From assembly GCA_020630975.1 (NCBI GenBank), contig JAHDID010000003.1, forward strand, positions 76,474 to 140,473: 64,000 nt of DNA, read 5' to 3'. The stretch is from Verrucomicrobiota bacterium. GTDB lineage: Bacteria > Verrucomicrobiota > Verrucomicrobiia > Verrucomicrobiales > DEV007. The position numbers and the translations under genes are program-made. Below are positions 36,695 through 45,383 of this stretch, piece after piece; within the stretch, counting starts at the first letter, position 1; each line of letters starts with the position of its first letter. Under the pieces are notes generated by a model. The model saw nothing but the letters and a program-made list of their open reading frames with translations, had not been told where the DNA came from and did not search any database.

Positions 36695-37360
36695 ATGTCC
36701 TCGCGTCTCGGTCTATTTCTCTCCACTCTCATAGCGGCTTTTATCTGTATCGGCTGCGGCGAGAATTCGCCTCCAGACGAGTCTGCTCCACCCGCTCAGC
36801 CTGCTGCCGCTGCTGAGCAAAGCTCAGCCCCTGTGCCAAATTTGCAGAAGGATCCACGAGTAGCAGCTTACCTCCAGCAGCAGGTGCAGATGCAGCGCAC
36901 CGCACTCGATGGTGCTGGGCGCATCGAGGTGCACTCTGCCTGGCATTACACAGGCTTCAGTTTTCTCTCGCCAGATCCCAATGCTCAGGTGCCGGCTCGT
37001 CTCGTGGCTGTCGATGCGACTATCTCGGGGCACACGGCAGCATTCGATATCGATGATGTGGAGATCGTCGATGGAGTCACGAACTATTCCTACGGTAGCC
37101 GCCCCCACTTCGCCTATCTGGATCTGGATACCGGCGAGCTCTTACCTGGCGGGCAAGGACCTGCCCCTGCGCCCAAGGCCCAGCGCGTATTGCTGATCTA
37201 TGGTTTCCCAAAAAATACCAAGTCTCTGAAGCTCGCTTACTGGAATAAGATCCAGACTGCTGAGGCGGTGCCGATCGCCGCATCTGGCTGGGGTATCCCG
37301 CATCCACCTACGGAAAAAACCAACAAACTCGGTGGCCCCGGCCTGAAATTAGGCGACTAA
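36695..37360 (+). CDS. Putative lipoprotein of unknown function
   Basis: 221 residues. Signal peptide ends in a lipobox-like FICIGC, predicting lipid attachment at Cys22 or so, followed by a Pro/Ala/Ser-rich linker. The C-terminal beta-rich domain has no recognised family. Next gene, an L,D-transpeptidase, follows on the same strand 41 bp later. Confidence 0.65.
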   Translation: MSSRLGLFLSTLIAAFICIGCGENSPPDESAPPAQPAAAAEQSSAPVPNLQKDPRVAAYLQQQVQMQRTALDGAGRIEVHSAWHYTGFSFLSPDPNAQVPARLVAVDATISGHTAAFDIDDVEIVDGVTNYSYGSRPHFAYLDLDTGELLPGGQGPAPAPKAQRVLLIYGFPKNTKSLKLAYWNKIQTAEAVPIAASGWGIPHPPTEKTNKLGGPGLKLGD

Positions 37361-37401
37361 ACCTGTAACTCACTTCGTCGACTCTCTCGTTCGTTTTTCT
37401 C

Positions 37402-38136
37402 ATGAGACACTGCCTACTCGCCCTCATCCTGACATTCTGCTGCAGCCTATCAGCCATGGCCCAAGGCATCGGCAAGGAGACTCGCCAGCTACTAGTCGGT
37501 ATCGCTCCCGACTGGAATAGCTCCTACGTCACTCTCTATCAGTACGAAAAAGGCGCCCTCGGTAAATGGCGCAAGACTAGCAGCTGGAAAGGTCGCCTCG
37601 GCAAAAATGGTCTCGCTTGGGGACTGGGCCTGCACCCCGTGCCATCAGGTGCCAAGATGAAGGTGGAAGGCGATGGTCGCACTCCAGCTGGTATCTTCGA
37701 TATCTCGCACGGGGCTTATGGCTACGCCGCTTCAGTTAAGAAAAAAGCCAGCTTGCCCTACCGCCAGATCACCACTCGCAGCCTGTGGTATGAGGATACC
37801 GCCTCTCCCTATTACAATTCCTTTCGCCTGATCAATCACGAGCCCAGCACCACTGCCGAGAAAAAAGCTCAGATGAAACAGGGTGACTATGCCCACTCGT
37901 TGAAGCTGTTTATCTCTCACAATGCGCCACCTCAGGCACGTCCTGGCTATGGTTCGGCCATCTTCTTTCACATCTGGAGGGGCGGCGGCTCTCGTGCTAC
38001 AGCGGGGTGCACTACGATGTCAGAGCCGCATCTGCGCAAGCTGATCGCGAACACGGATCCTGGCAAAAAACCCCGCTATGTGATCCTGCCACAGAGCGAG
38101 TACGATCGCTATCGCCAGGCGTGGAATCTGCCTTAA
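37402..38136 (+). CDS. L,D-transpeptidase (YkuD domain) family protein
   Basis: 244 residues with a signal peptide (LLALILTFCCSLSAMAQG). The catalytic motif FHIWRGGGSRATAGCTTM gives the His and Cys of YkuD enzymes. Substrate-side KVEGDGRTPAGIFDI is typical of the YafK/ErfK branch. It acts in the periplasm on peptidoglycan or protein-peptidoglycan links. Its last 125 bp overlap the convergent sulfotransferase-like gene. Confidence 0.85.
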   Translation: MRHCLLALILTFCCSLSAMAQGIGKETRQLLVGIAPDWNSSYVTLYQYEKGALGKWRKTSSWKGRLGKNGLAWGLGLHPVPSGAKMKVEGDGRTPAGIFDISHGAYGYAASVKKKASLPYRQITTRSLWYEDTASPYYNSFRLINHEPSTTAEKKAQMKQGDYAHSLKLFISHNAPPQARPGYGSAIFFHIWRGGGSRATAGCTTMSEPHLRKLIANTDPGKKPRYVILPQSEYDRYRQAWNLP

Positions 38137-38812
38137 AAGCTGCAGGACCTATTGCAGTCTGCTGCGCGATCCAGTCGATGTCCTCCTCGGAGTAATCCTC
38201 GAGGTATTCGCGGTTGAGGTAGTAGTCACGCCGCGGAAAATCCAGATTGATCAGGCTTTCATCCTCGCGCATCGATGGCAGCAGGCCTCGCACCTCGTCG
38301 AAGCGAGAATAAAAGTAAGCAGCGCCGTGCTCCATCAGCAGATCAAAGGAGATGGTCACTACGGGGCGCCTGCCACTCAGTGCCCACCAGCGGCTGTATT
38401 TCTCTCGCCACATGGTCAGCACATTCGACCAGGGCTGAAAGTCGACATCTTCAGGGATCATCTCGAGCGGCTTCAGCTCTGGCCACCAGCGGCGCAGGGC
38501 GGGTTCATCCATCACCGAATAGGCCTCTGTGCGGATGAAGTCTGCCATTGGCAGATCGCGCAACTGGTGCATATGCCACGGCTTTCGCTGCAGCGAGGGT
38601 ACCCAAGCCAGCGGACTCTTATCGATCACGATGATTAGCGTCTCTGGAGACATGGAGCGTTCATTTTCACTCGTCCATAGGCCGTGCTTCCAGCCTGTTT
38701 CTGTGGAGTTTGATACATTCCGTACATCGGGCAAAACTTCGATCAGGGTATCTCTCAGCCAGCGAGTCGCACTGCCTCTCTCGCCATACACGGCGAATTT
38801 CGTGGGGTTCAT
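38012..38812 (-). CDS. Sulfotransferase-like P-loop protein
   Basis: 266 residues. N-terminal KFAVYGERGSATRWLRDTL is a P-loop-like PAPS-binding start, and IIVIDKSPLAWVPSLQRKPW fits the sulfotransferase-type fold. The donor and acceptor are unknown. The last 40 or so residues (from about 225) are Ser/Cys/Asp rich and are encoded inside the convergent L,D-transpeptidase gene, so the tail may be a chance extension after stop-codon loss. Confidence 0.65.
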   Translation of the reverse strand: MNPTKFAVYGERGSATRWLRDTLIEVLPDVRNVSNSTETGWKHGLWTSENERSMSPETLIIVIDKSPLAWVPSLQRKPWHMHQLRDLPMADFIRTEAYSVMDEPALRRWWPELKPLEMIPEDVDFQPWSNVLTMWREKYSRWWALSGRRPVVTISFDLLMEHGAAYFYSRFDEVRGLLPSMREDESLINLDFPRRDYYLNREYLEDYSEEDIDWIAQQTAIGPAAFKADSTPGDSDRTRSVAGSHSGVFCQDPCSRSACADAALTS

Positions 38813-38955
38813 GATGGTGTGGTGACAAACAGGAGTTATTTGACTTAATATAAATTAATTATAAAAACTTTCAAAATTTTAGAAAACCAAATAAATCGAG
38901 CGGCAAAATTCTTCTGTCGATCCTGCTGAATGGCCGCACAGTCCTGAGCAGCGAT

Positions 38956-39678
38956 ATGTCATTTATCAGCAGACTTTTCGGGAAAGCAGAAAAATCACCA
39001 CCCATGGCACAGCAGAAGCAGCAGCCAAAGCAATCCAAGGACTCCAGTGCCGGCCTGCGCCTGATCGTAGGCCTAGGCAATCCTGGGGCCGATTACGATG
39101 GTACGAGGCACAATGTCGGCTTCGATGCGCTGGATCTACTGGCCGATCGGCAGGGTTTGTCCTGGGAAAAAGATAAAAAATCCAAAGCTCTCGTCGCACG
39201 GCGCGGCTCTGAGCTGATCTTGGTGAAACCCCAGACTTACATGAACCTCAGCGGCAAGTCCGTCGCTCGTCTAGCCGGCTTCTACAAGGTACCCAAGGAT
39301 GGCATCCTGATCATCTACGACGATGTCGATACCCCTCTGGGTAAGATGAAATTCAAACCAAGCGGCTCCGCTGGCGGCCACAATGGCATCAAATCCATCA
39401 TCGAATGCCTAGGCCACAATCAGTTTCCCAGACTCAAAGTCGGCATCGGCGCAGCAGGCGGATCTGGGCAGATGATAGGCCACGTGTTGGGGAAGTTTTC
39501 CGAGGAAGAACGCCCATTGATCGAAAAGTCTCTCCAAGATTCGACCGAGGCAGTTGAGTTTGCCTTGGCAGAGTCTCTCAGCGCCGCGATGAATCAATAC
39601 AACCGCCGCGAAAAGAAACCGAAGAAAAAGGCTGCGAGCGACGACGAGTCTGGCGAGCCTCCTGTTGCTGAGGAGTAG
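38956..39678 (+). CDS. pth: Peptidyl-tRNA hydrolase
   Basis: 240 residues. Core LRLIVGLGNPGADYDGTRHNVGF holds the catalytic His, and VKPQTYMNLSG, IIYDDVDTPLG and GGHNGIKSII follow. The N-terminus has a 30-residue Gln/Lys-rich extension and the C-terminus a Lys-rich then acidic tail. It recycles peptidyl-tRNA. Its 3' end has a diverged second copy at 39957-40100 next to rpsF. Confidence 0.95.
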   Translation: MSFISRLFGKAEKSPPMAQQKQQPKQSKDSSAGLRLIVGLGNPGADYDGTRHNVGFDALDLLADRQGLSWEKDKKSKALVARRGSELILVKPQTYMNLSGKSVARLAGFYKVPKDGILIIYDDVDTPLGKMKFKPSGSAGGHNGIKSIIECLGHNQFPRLKVGIGAAGGSGQMIGHVLGKFSEEERPLIEKSLQDSTEAVEFALAESLSAAMNQYNRREKKPKKKAASDDESGEPPVAEE

Positions 39679-39717
39679 CGGTATCTAACGGGGAAATGAA
39701 TTAGCAACAGGCACGGC

Positions 39718-39885
39718 AAATCTGTGAAATCTGTGCCCCATCTGAGAAAATCTGTGAATAACTGCGGAGACTCCAGATTTAGACTAGAGAGAGGATGATG
39801 CCAGGAGAGTGCTCGATATGGCTTGGGTTGTGAGTTCTTAATTCACAGATTTTTTAGGATTGGGCACAGATTACACAGATTTTTC
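39718..39885. repeat. Long inverted-repeat hairpin built from AATCTGTG units
   Basis: Left arm (39718-39763) reads AAATCTGTGAAATCTGTGCC and continues to GAATAAC. The right arm (about 39838-39885) is its near-perfect reverse complement. About 70 bp of unrelated sequence lies in the loop. It looks like a non-autonomous, MITE-like or palindromic intergenic repeat inserted between pth and its remnant. Confidence 0.75.
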
Positions 39886-39956
39886 TGATGGGCTTTGTGG
39901 CTTGGTTAGTGTGGTTGCTGAAACTGGAATTGACGGTGATTCTACAATTTGCGCGA

Positions 39957-40100
39957 CTGATTGTGGAAAAGTCATTGGCAGAGGCCATAGAGGGTGTAGA
40001 ATATGCGCTCGCCAATTCCCTGAGTTTCGCCATGAATCAGTCTAATCGGCGAGAAAAACCGAAGAAAAAGAGTGCTGAAGATAACGTAGAATCATCATGA
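39957..40100 (+). pseudogene. Diverged 3'-end remnant of pth
   Basis: Encodes LIVEKSLAEAIEGVEYALAN and FAMNQSNRREKPKKKSAED. This aligns with the intact Pth end (LIEKSLQDSTEAVEFALAES; AAMNQYNRREKKPKKKAASD). Its stop overlaps the rpsF ATG as ATGA, so this is probably the original operon end of pth. Confidence 0.85.
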
Positions 40101-40390
40101 AACGGAAATACGAAGGAGTGATCGTGCTGAAGATGCAAGGTGCTGAGGAGAGTCTCGACGAGACTGTCAGCGCAGTGACTAAGGAGCTGGAGGCTGTGGG
40201 TGCCGATATGGACCAGATCGACCGTCTTGGTCGCAAAGAGTTCGCCCACGAAAACCACGCCAAGCAGAAGGCAGGATACTACGTACACTACCACTTCGCT
40301 GCTGAGCCGACTGCGATCAAAGAGATCGAGGACACGCTGAAGCTGAAGATGAAAGACCAGGTGATGCTCCAGCATTACCGCCGCGCCTAA
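40097..40390 (+). CDS. rpsF: 30S ribosomal protein S6
   Basis: 97 residues: KRKYEGVIVLKMQG start, DRLGRKEFAHENHAKQKAGYY centre, LQHYRRA end. It binds S18 and the 16S central domain. The ATG overlaps the stop of the pth remnant. The usual followers rpsR, ssb and rplI are absent here. Confidence 0.93.
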   Translation: MKRKYEGVIVLKMQGAEESLDETVSAVTKELEAVGADMDQIDRLGRKEFAHENHAKQKAGYYVHYHFAAEPTAIKEIEDTLKLKMKDQVMLQHYRRA

Positions 40391-40433
40391 TTATCCGGCT
40401 CGGTTTTGTTTTTCTCCGCCTCGTAGGGGGCAT

Positions 40434-40493
40434 TGTACCCTATTGACTCCAGATTGTACCCTATTCAGTCTGGACTGTACCCTATTGAATCGG
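40434..40493 (+). repeat. 21-bp tandem repeat array, locus B (three units)
   Basis: TGTACCCTATT recurs at 40434, 40455 and 40476 with a strict 21-bp period. The 10-base spacers flanking the middle unit contain complementary CCAGA and TCTGG. Located after rpsF. Confidence 0.9.
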
Positions 40494-40518
40494 CTCTATC
40501 GCGCATGATAGGGCCGAT
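40489..40518. other. Perfect 12-bp hairpin beside repeat array B
   Basis: ATCGGCTCTATC, loop GCGCAT, GATAGGGCCGAT (one G-U). No T-run follows, so it is not a standard terminator. It abuts the 21-bp repeat array. Confidence 0.7.
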
Positions 40519-40630
40519 CCCTGTCCACGAGGCGGCGAGGCGCGCAGGCTCCTAGTCACCTATCCACTAAATCCGTTTTAGGAACACCTTCTGATCAATC
40601 GTCCCGGCTCGCTCGGGGATGGTATACCTT

Positions 40631-41539
40631 ATGTCGACCTCAATACGCTATGGAGCCATCGAAGCTGGTGGGACCAAGGTGATCTGTGGCTGGGCAGATG
40701 AAAAAGGCGAACTCCTCGAGACCACTCGGATCGATACTGGGCTGCCCGAGGAGGTGATCCCTGAGGTGACGCAATTTTTTCTCTCCGTATCGGAGTCGGG
40801 CACTATCGCGCCTGCTGGCATCGGCGTCGGTACCTTTGGTCCTGTCGAGCTAGATGCTGACAATGCCTCCTACGGCTCTATCCTGCGCACACCGAAGCCT
40901 GGCTGGGAGGGCGCCAACTGGGTAGCCCCACTGAAGACGCTTTTTCCCGGTGTGCCGGTGGTCGTCGAGACCGATGTGAATGCTGCCGCGATCGCCGAGA
41001 TGCGCTGGGGTGCCGCGCGCTGGATCGAGGATCTCGTCTACATCACCATCGGCACGGGTATCGGTGCGGGCATCATCACCAATGGCAAGCCGATCCATGG
41101 GCTGACTCACCCTGAGGTCGGTCACATGCACATCCCACGCACCGAGGAGGATAGAAAAGCTTTCGCAGGTCACTGCCCTTTCCACGGCGACTGCCTGGAG
41201 GGACTCGCAGCGGGTCCAGCCATCGAGGCGCGCTGGTCGGAGCCTGCAGAGTCGCTGCCATCTAGCCATCGCGCATGGGGCCCTGTGGCCGATGCGATCG
41301 CATGGGCTTGTGTGAATCTCATCTTCACCGTTTCTCCGCGCCGGATCATCATCGGTGGCGGTGTGTCTCAGGCACCAGGCCTGTTCCCGAAGATCCGCGA
41401 GCGGGTGGTGAAAAACATGGCTGGCTACGTCGATCGCCCCGAGGTGACTGACTACATCGATGAATACATCGTCCCACCCGAGCTGGGCCAGGAGGCGGGT
41501 ATCAAAGGCGCTATCGCCCTAGTCCTACCTGAAGAGTAG
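40631..41539 (+). CDS. ROK-family sugar kinase, fructokinase-like
   Basis: About 302 residues from ATG 40631; an ATG at 40619 is an alternative. ATP-binding GAIEAGGTKVICG, substrate motif TDVNAAAIAEMRWG, phosphate-2 YITIGTGIGAGIITNG and the zinc-binding His/Cys set GHCPFHGDCLEGLAAG typical of ROK fructokinases. It phosphorylates fructose or a related sugar in the cytoplasm. Confidence 0.88.
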   Translation: MSTSIRYGAIEAGGTKVICGWADEKGELLETTRIDTGLPEEVIPEVTQFFLSVSESGTIAPAGIGVGTFGPVELDADNASYGSILRTPKPGWEGANWVAPLKTLFPGVPVVVETDVNAAAIAEMRWGAARWIEDLVYITIGTGIGAGIITNGKPIHGLTHPEVGHMHIPRTEEDRKAFAGHCPFHGDCLEGLAAGPAIEARWSEPAESLPSSHRAWGPVADAIAWACVNLIFTVSPRRIIIGGGVSQAPGLFPKIRERVVKNMAGYVDRPEVTDYIDEYIVPPELGQEAGIKGAIALVLPEE

Positions 41540-41654
41540 AGAGACTTTCCTTTTTTCCACACCACTTTGATCTAGCAAAACCAAACTAGAAAATTTTTCC
41601 ACTACAACAACCAATTCCACACCTCCTTTCCCCCAGACCAACCTGCTACATTTT

Positions 41655-44600
41655 ATGTCCACAGCCACAGTCGATCGAGCCACACTAGATTTCCTGAACA
41701 ACTTCTCAGAGGACGAGCGTAATGAGGGCCAACGCCTGCACAGTGAAGGTGCAGTGGTCCAGATTTTTGGTAATCACCTCGTGATCCAGGGTAAAGTCGA
41801 AGACGGCCCCTGGAGCTGCCGCACCAAGATCCAGCTGACGGGCAATGAGTGGGTCGGCAGTGTGGATGATAAGAGTGAATCTGGTCGCGCCGGTCTCTAC
41901 GCCACCATGCTGGAGAAGATCGAGCGCAAGGGTGATATCCCAGAGTCGCCCAACGAAGTCGGCGAACGATCGCTCACCGAGATCCTCGAGGACAAGCTAG
42001 GCCGCCTGCTGACTGGTATCGAGGATGAGTACCTGAGCAAGCTGGAGAAACGCTACCGCCGCTTCGAGATCAGCCGCGAGATTTTTGATTCAGACATCAC
42101 TCGCCTACAGCCACGCTGGCCGGTCGACGGATTTGAGCCGCTCACCCTCTGGCCCGAGCCGCCGTCTGATATCCTCGAGTTTTGGAATTACCTGAGCCAC
42201 GCCTTCCGCAAGGGGAACTATGATTACCCCGAGTTCATGGAGGCGATCGTCGATCGCGAGTGGACCGATGGCAAGATGCGCGAGTGGGAGCGCCAGCGCG
42301 AGCTGAGTGAGTGGAAGTACCAGGTCGATGTCTACAACAAGCGTCCCAACGACGAGCCAGTCGAGCCAGTCGAGTTTCGCCTGCGTCTGACGAGCCGCGA
42401 GGCACGCCTGATGTGGAAAGGCGAGAGCGAGAGCGAGGAGGCTAGCTTCACCAAAGTGGAGGACGAAGAAGCCTACGATCGCCTGAAGGAGCGCTACACT
42501 TCCGGAGGTCTGCGTATGGACGCTGGCTCCGAGATCCTGTGGAGTAAATTCCTCCGCGCCTCGGCCAAAGAAGACACCGAGGATGGTGCGCTGAGTCTCG
42601 ACAATATCCAAAACTGTCGCCTGCTGAACCGCCTGTTTCACCAGCCCGAGATCGAGGGCCGCATCGTGAATCTGGATGAGAATCCCTACCGCTTCGTCAC
42701 CGATGAACTGACCTGGGAGTGCCGCACTAGCCCGAATGATCCCGAGGACTATCTACTCCAGCTGGTGACAGCCGAGGGTATCGATGTGTCGCACACCATG
42801 CGCCTGCTACCGGGCGATGAGACCATCTACCTGAGCGATGAGACCGCTTTTCCTGGGCCAGAGTTCTGGAATCGCAACGACACGATGATCGAGCCATTCT
42901 ACGAGATCCCGAATAAGGTGATCGAGACCGAGAATGGTGTCGCCTTCATGCACCGCCTCGGTGTGAAGCTGCCTCAGGAGCTCTCCGACCGCATCGTCGA
43001 GGAGGAGCTACATGTGACGCTCGATCTGAAGATCGACGGCAAAGCCACTGGTGCCAGCAGCGATCACATGCTGATCGAGGCGATCGCAGAAAACGCAGCC
43101 GGCACTCGCAAAGAGGTAATGGGCCGCGAGGGCTGGGAGGTCGTCGAGCAGCAGGATGACGAGGGTGATACTCTCTACAGCTACGATCGCCGCGTGCTGC
43201 GCAGCGTCGGTGGAGTGATCGCTCCCATGCAGCCCACCTACGATGCTAATAAGGGCTGCTACCGCGTGCGAGTGACGAAAAACTTTCCCGACAAATACGC
43301 CGAGTGGCGCGAGACCTTTCCAGCAGAGATCAAGGTCACTGCCGATCCCGAGCTATCGACTCTGGAAGCCGATCCGATCGAGGCACAGGTCTCCTTCGAC
43401 GTAGTCGACCAGAATATCGATTGGTTCGACCTGAAGGTGGTCGTGAAAGTCGAGGGCATGGACCTGACTGAAGACGAGATCAAAGCACTCGTGCAGGCGC
43501 GTGGCGGCTTTGTGAAGATGGAAAAGGGCGGCTGGCTGCGCCTGACCATGAATCTCGATGCCGAGCAGCAGGCCGCTGTGAACCGCATCGGTCTCGATCC
43601 ATTTGATCTGACTGGCGAGGTACACCGCATGCACGCGCTGCAGCTGGCCGAGCCGCTGGCCAAAGAAGTCTTCGACGCCAAGGCCTGGGCCAAGATCTCC
43701 GAGCGCGCCGAGTCGCTCAAACTCCAGGTGCGCCCCGATGCGCCGACTGGCCTAAATGTGAACCTGCGTCCTTACCAGTTCGAGGGTTTCCACTTCCTGT
43801 CCTACATCTCGACCAACCGCTTCGGTGGTATCTTGGCCGATGACATGGGTCTCGGTAAGACGATACAGACTCTCACCTGGCTGCTCTGGCTGCGCGACCA
43901 GGCGGGCGACAATCCATCGCCGAGCTTGGTGGTCTGTCCGAAGTCTGTGCTCGATGTCTGGGGCGCTGAGGTGCAGAAAGCGGCTCCCAAGATCCGCGTG
44001 CAAGTGCTGCGCAATAAGAGCGAGCTCGATACCAGCGTGTTGGGCAAAGACATCGACCTACTGGTGATCAACTACAGCCAGCTGCGCACCTGCGCCGACG
44101 ATCTGAAGCCAGTCGAGTGGCTCGCTGTGATCCTCGATGAAGGCCAGCAGATCAAGAACCCAGACTCCAAAGCCGCTAAGTCGGCTCGCGATCTGCAGGG
44201 CGAAAACCGCCTGGTGCTGACCGGTACACCGATCGAGAACCGCCTGCTCGATGTCTGGTCGCTCATGGCATTCGCGATGCCTGGTATCCTCGGAGATAGA
44301 AAGTATTTCCGCGAAAACTTCGACCGCCGCAAAGACCCGCAGAGCCAGACCCGACTCTCCGCGCGTCTGCGCCCATTCCTGCTGCGCCGAACCAAAGGCG
44401 AGGTGGCTCTCGACCTACCACCAAAGGTAGAGGAGGACGTCTACTGCGATCTCGAGGGTGCTCAGCTAGCCGCCTACCAGGCCGAGCTAGAGCGCATCCA
44501 GAAGGTGCTGCTCGGTGTGGAGAACGACGAGAGCCTGCGCAAGAACAGCTTCGTCATCCTGCAGGGTCTCATGCGTCTGCGCCAGATCTGCTGTCACCCC

Positions 44601-45185
44601 GGACTGGTCGAGACCAAGAATCTAGCCGAAGAGAGCGCCAAGATGAATGCGCTTTTCTACCTACTCGATCAGCTACACGAGGAGGGGCACAAGGTGCTGG
44701 TATTCTCGCAGTTTGTGTCGATGCTCGATATGATCCGCGACGAGCTCGAGGAGCGCGATCGTCCGATCAGCTACCTCACGGGTCAGACCAAGAATCGTCA
44801 CGAAGTGATCAGCGACTTCCAGGAGACCAAAGATCCGAAGACCTTCCTGCTATCCCTGAAAGCCGGTGGTAGTGGTCTAAACCTCACCTCCGCGAGCTAC
44901 GTCATCCTCTACGATCCATGGTGGAACCCCGCTGTGGAGAGTCAGGCGATTGACCGTTGTCACCGTATTGGTCAGCAGAGCCGCGTGAATGCCTACCGTC
45001 TCCTCTGCCGCAACAGTGTGGAAGAAAAGATCCGCACCCTGCAGCAGCAGAAGAGCGAAATGATGACCGGCGTCCTTGGCGAAGAATCCTTCACTCGTAA
45101 CCTGGAGATGGACGACCTGAAGTTCCTCTTCAGCATGGGCAAAGAGATCGATCTGCCGAAGAAGAAGAAAAAAGAAGAGGCGTAA
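41655..45185 (+). CDS. SNF2-family helicase/ATPase
   Basis: 1176 residues. The first 690 residues are a long N-terminal region without a clear Cys/His SWIM cluster. The SNF2 motor follows: Walker A LADDMGLGKTIQT (Lys735), motif II with DEGQ (Asp828) instead of DEAH, LTGTPIENRLLDVWSLM, and the helicase C domain with LVFSQFVSMLD, LSLKAGGSGLNL and AIDRCHRIGQ. The role is probably nucleic-acid remodelling. The gene stands alone before a strong terminator. Confidence 0.93.
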   Translation: MSTATVDRATLDFLNNFSEDERNEGQRLHSEGAVVQIFGNHLVIQGKVEDGPWSCRTKIQLTGNEWVGSVDDKSESGRAGLYATMLEKIERKGDIPESPNEVGERSLTEILEDKLGRLLTGIEDEYLSKLEKRYRRFEISREIFDSDITRLQPRWPVDGFEPLTLWPEPPSDILEFWNYLSHAFRKGNYDYPEFMEAIVDREWTDGKMREWERQRELSEWKYQVDVYNKRPNDEPVEPVEFRLRLTSREARLMWKGESESEEASFTKVEDEEAYDRLKERYTSGGLRMDAGSEILWSKFLRASAKEDTEDGALSLDNIQNCRLLNRLFHQPEIEGRIVNLDENPYRFVTDELTWECRTSPNDPEDYLLQLVTAEGIDVSHTMRLLPGDETIYLSDETAFPGPEFWNRNDTMIEPFYEIPNKVIETENGVAFMHRLGVKLPQELSDRIVEEELHVTLDLKIDGKATGASSDHMLIEAIAENAAGTRKEVMGREGWEVVEQQDDEGDTLYSYDRRVLRSVGGVIAPMQPTYDANKGCYRVRVTKNFPDKYAEWRETFPAEIKVTADPELSTLEADPIEAQVSFDVVDQNIDWFDLKVVVKVEGMDLTEDEIKALVQARGGFVKMEKGGWLRLTMNLDAEQQAAVNRIGLDPFDLTGEVHRMHALQLAEPLAKEVFDAKAWAKISERAESLKLQVRPDAPTGLNVNLRPYQFEGFHFLSYISTNRFGGILADDMGLGKTIQTLTWLLWLRDQAGDNPSPSLVVCPKSVLDVWGAEVQKAAPKIRVQVLRNKSELDTSVLGKDIDLLVINYSQLRTCADDLKPVEWLAVILDEGQQIKNPDSKAAKSARDLQGENRLVLTGTPIENRLLDVWSLMAFAMPGILGDRKYFRENFDRRKDPQSQTRLSARLRPFLLRRTKGEVALDLPPKVEEDVYCDLEGAQLAAYQAELERIQKVLLGVENDESLRKNSFVILQGLMRLRQICCHPGLVETKNLAEESAKMNALFYLLDQLHEEGHKVLVFSQFVSMLDMIRDELEERDRPISYLTGQTKNRHEVISDFQETKDPKTFLLSLKAGGSGLNLTSASYVILYDPWWNPAVESQAIDRCHRIGQQSRVNAYRLLCRNSVEEKIRTLQQQKSEMMTGVLGEESFTRNLEMDDLKFLFSMGKEIDLPKKKKKEEA

Positions 45186-45200
45186 GACGACGATTTCGTA

Positions 45201-45220
45201 GATTCGACTTCAGTCGAATC
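45201..45220. repeat. 20-bp palindrome, copy 1
   Basis: GATTCGACTTCAGTCGAATC, two 9-bp arms. Related copies lie at 51549-51568 and 51600-51619. Sits just after the SNF2 stop. Confidence 0.8.
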
Positions 45221-45239
45221 AGCTTCCAATTGGGAATGA

Positions 45240-45267
45240 GGTGCTTTGGTGATCAAAGCGCCTTTTT
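45240..45267 (+). terminator. Terminator after SNF2 gene
   Basis: GGTGCTTTG-GTGAT-CAAAGCGCC (9 bp, one G-U) followed by TTTTT. Confidence 0.85.
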
Positions 45268-45383
45268 CTTGATAGGGGTTTAGGATTTCATCGTAGCTGA
45301 GCAATCAATTGGTCGAAGAGCATTGGCTCAGCCTGCCGGGCGACGAGACGTGCGCCCCTCCTTGGACGCGAGTCTTTGTTGGG

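Noticed and set aside
40434-40493. Possible mini-CRISPR array (also loci 24131 and 54250)
   Set aside because: Only two or three units, an 11-bp core with 10-base spacers, and spacers that are complementary to each other rather than unique. No cas genes in the window.
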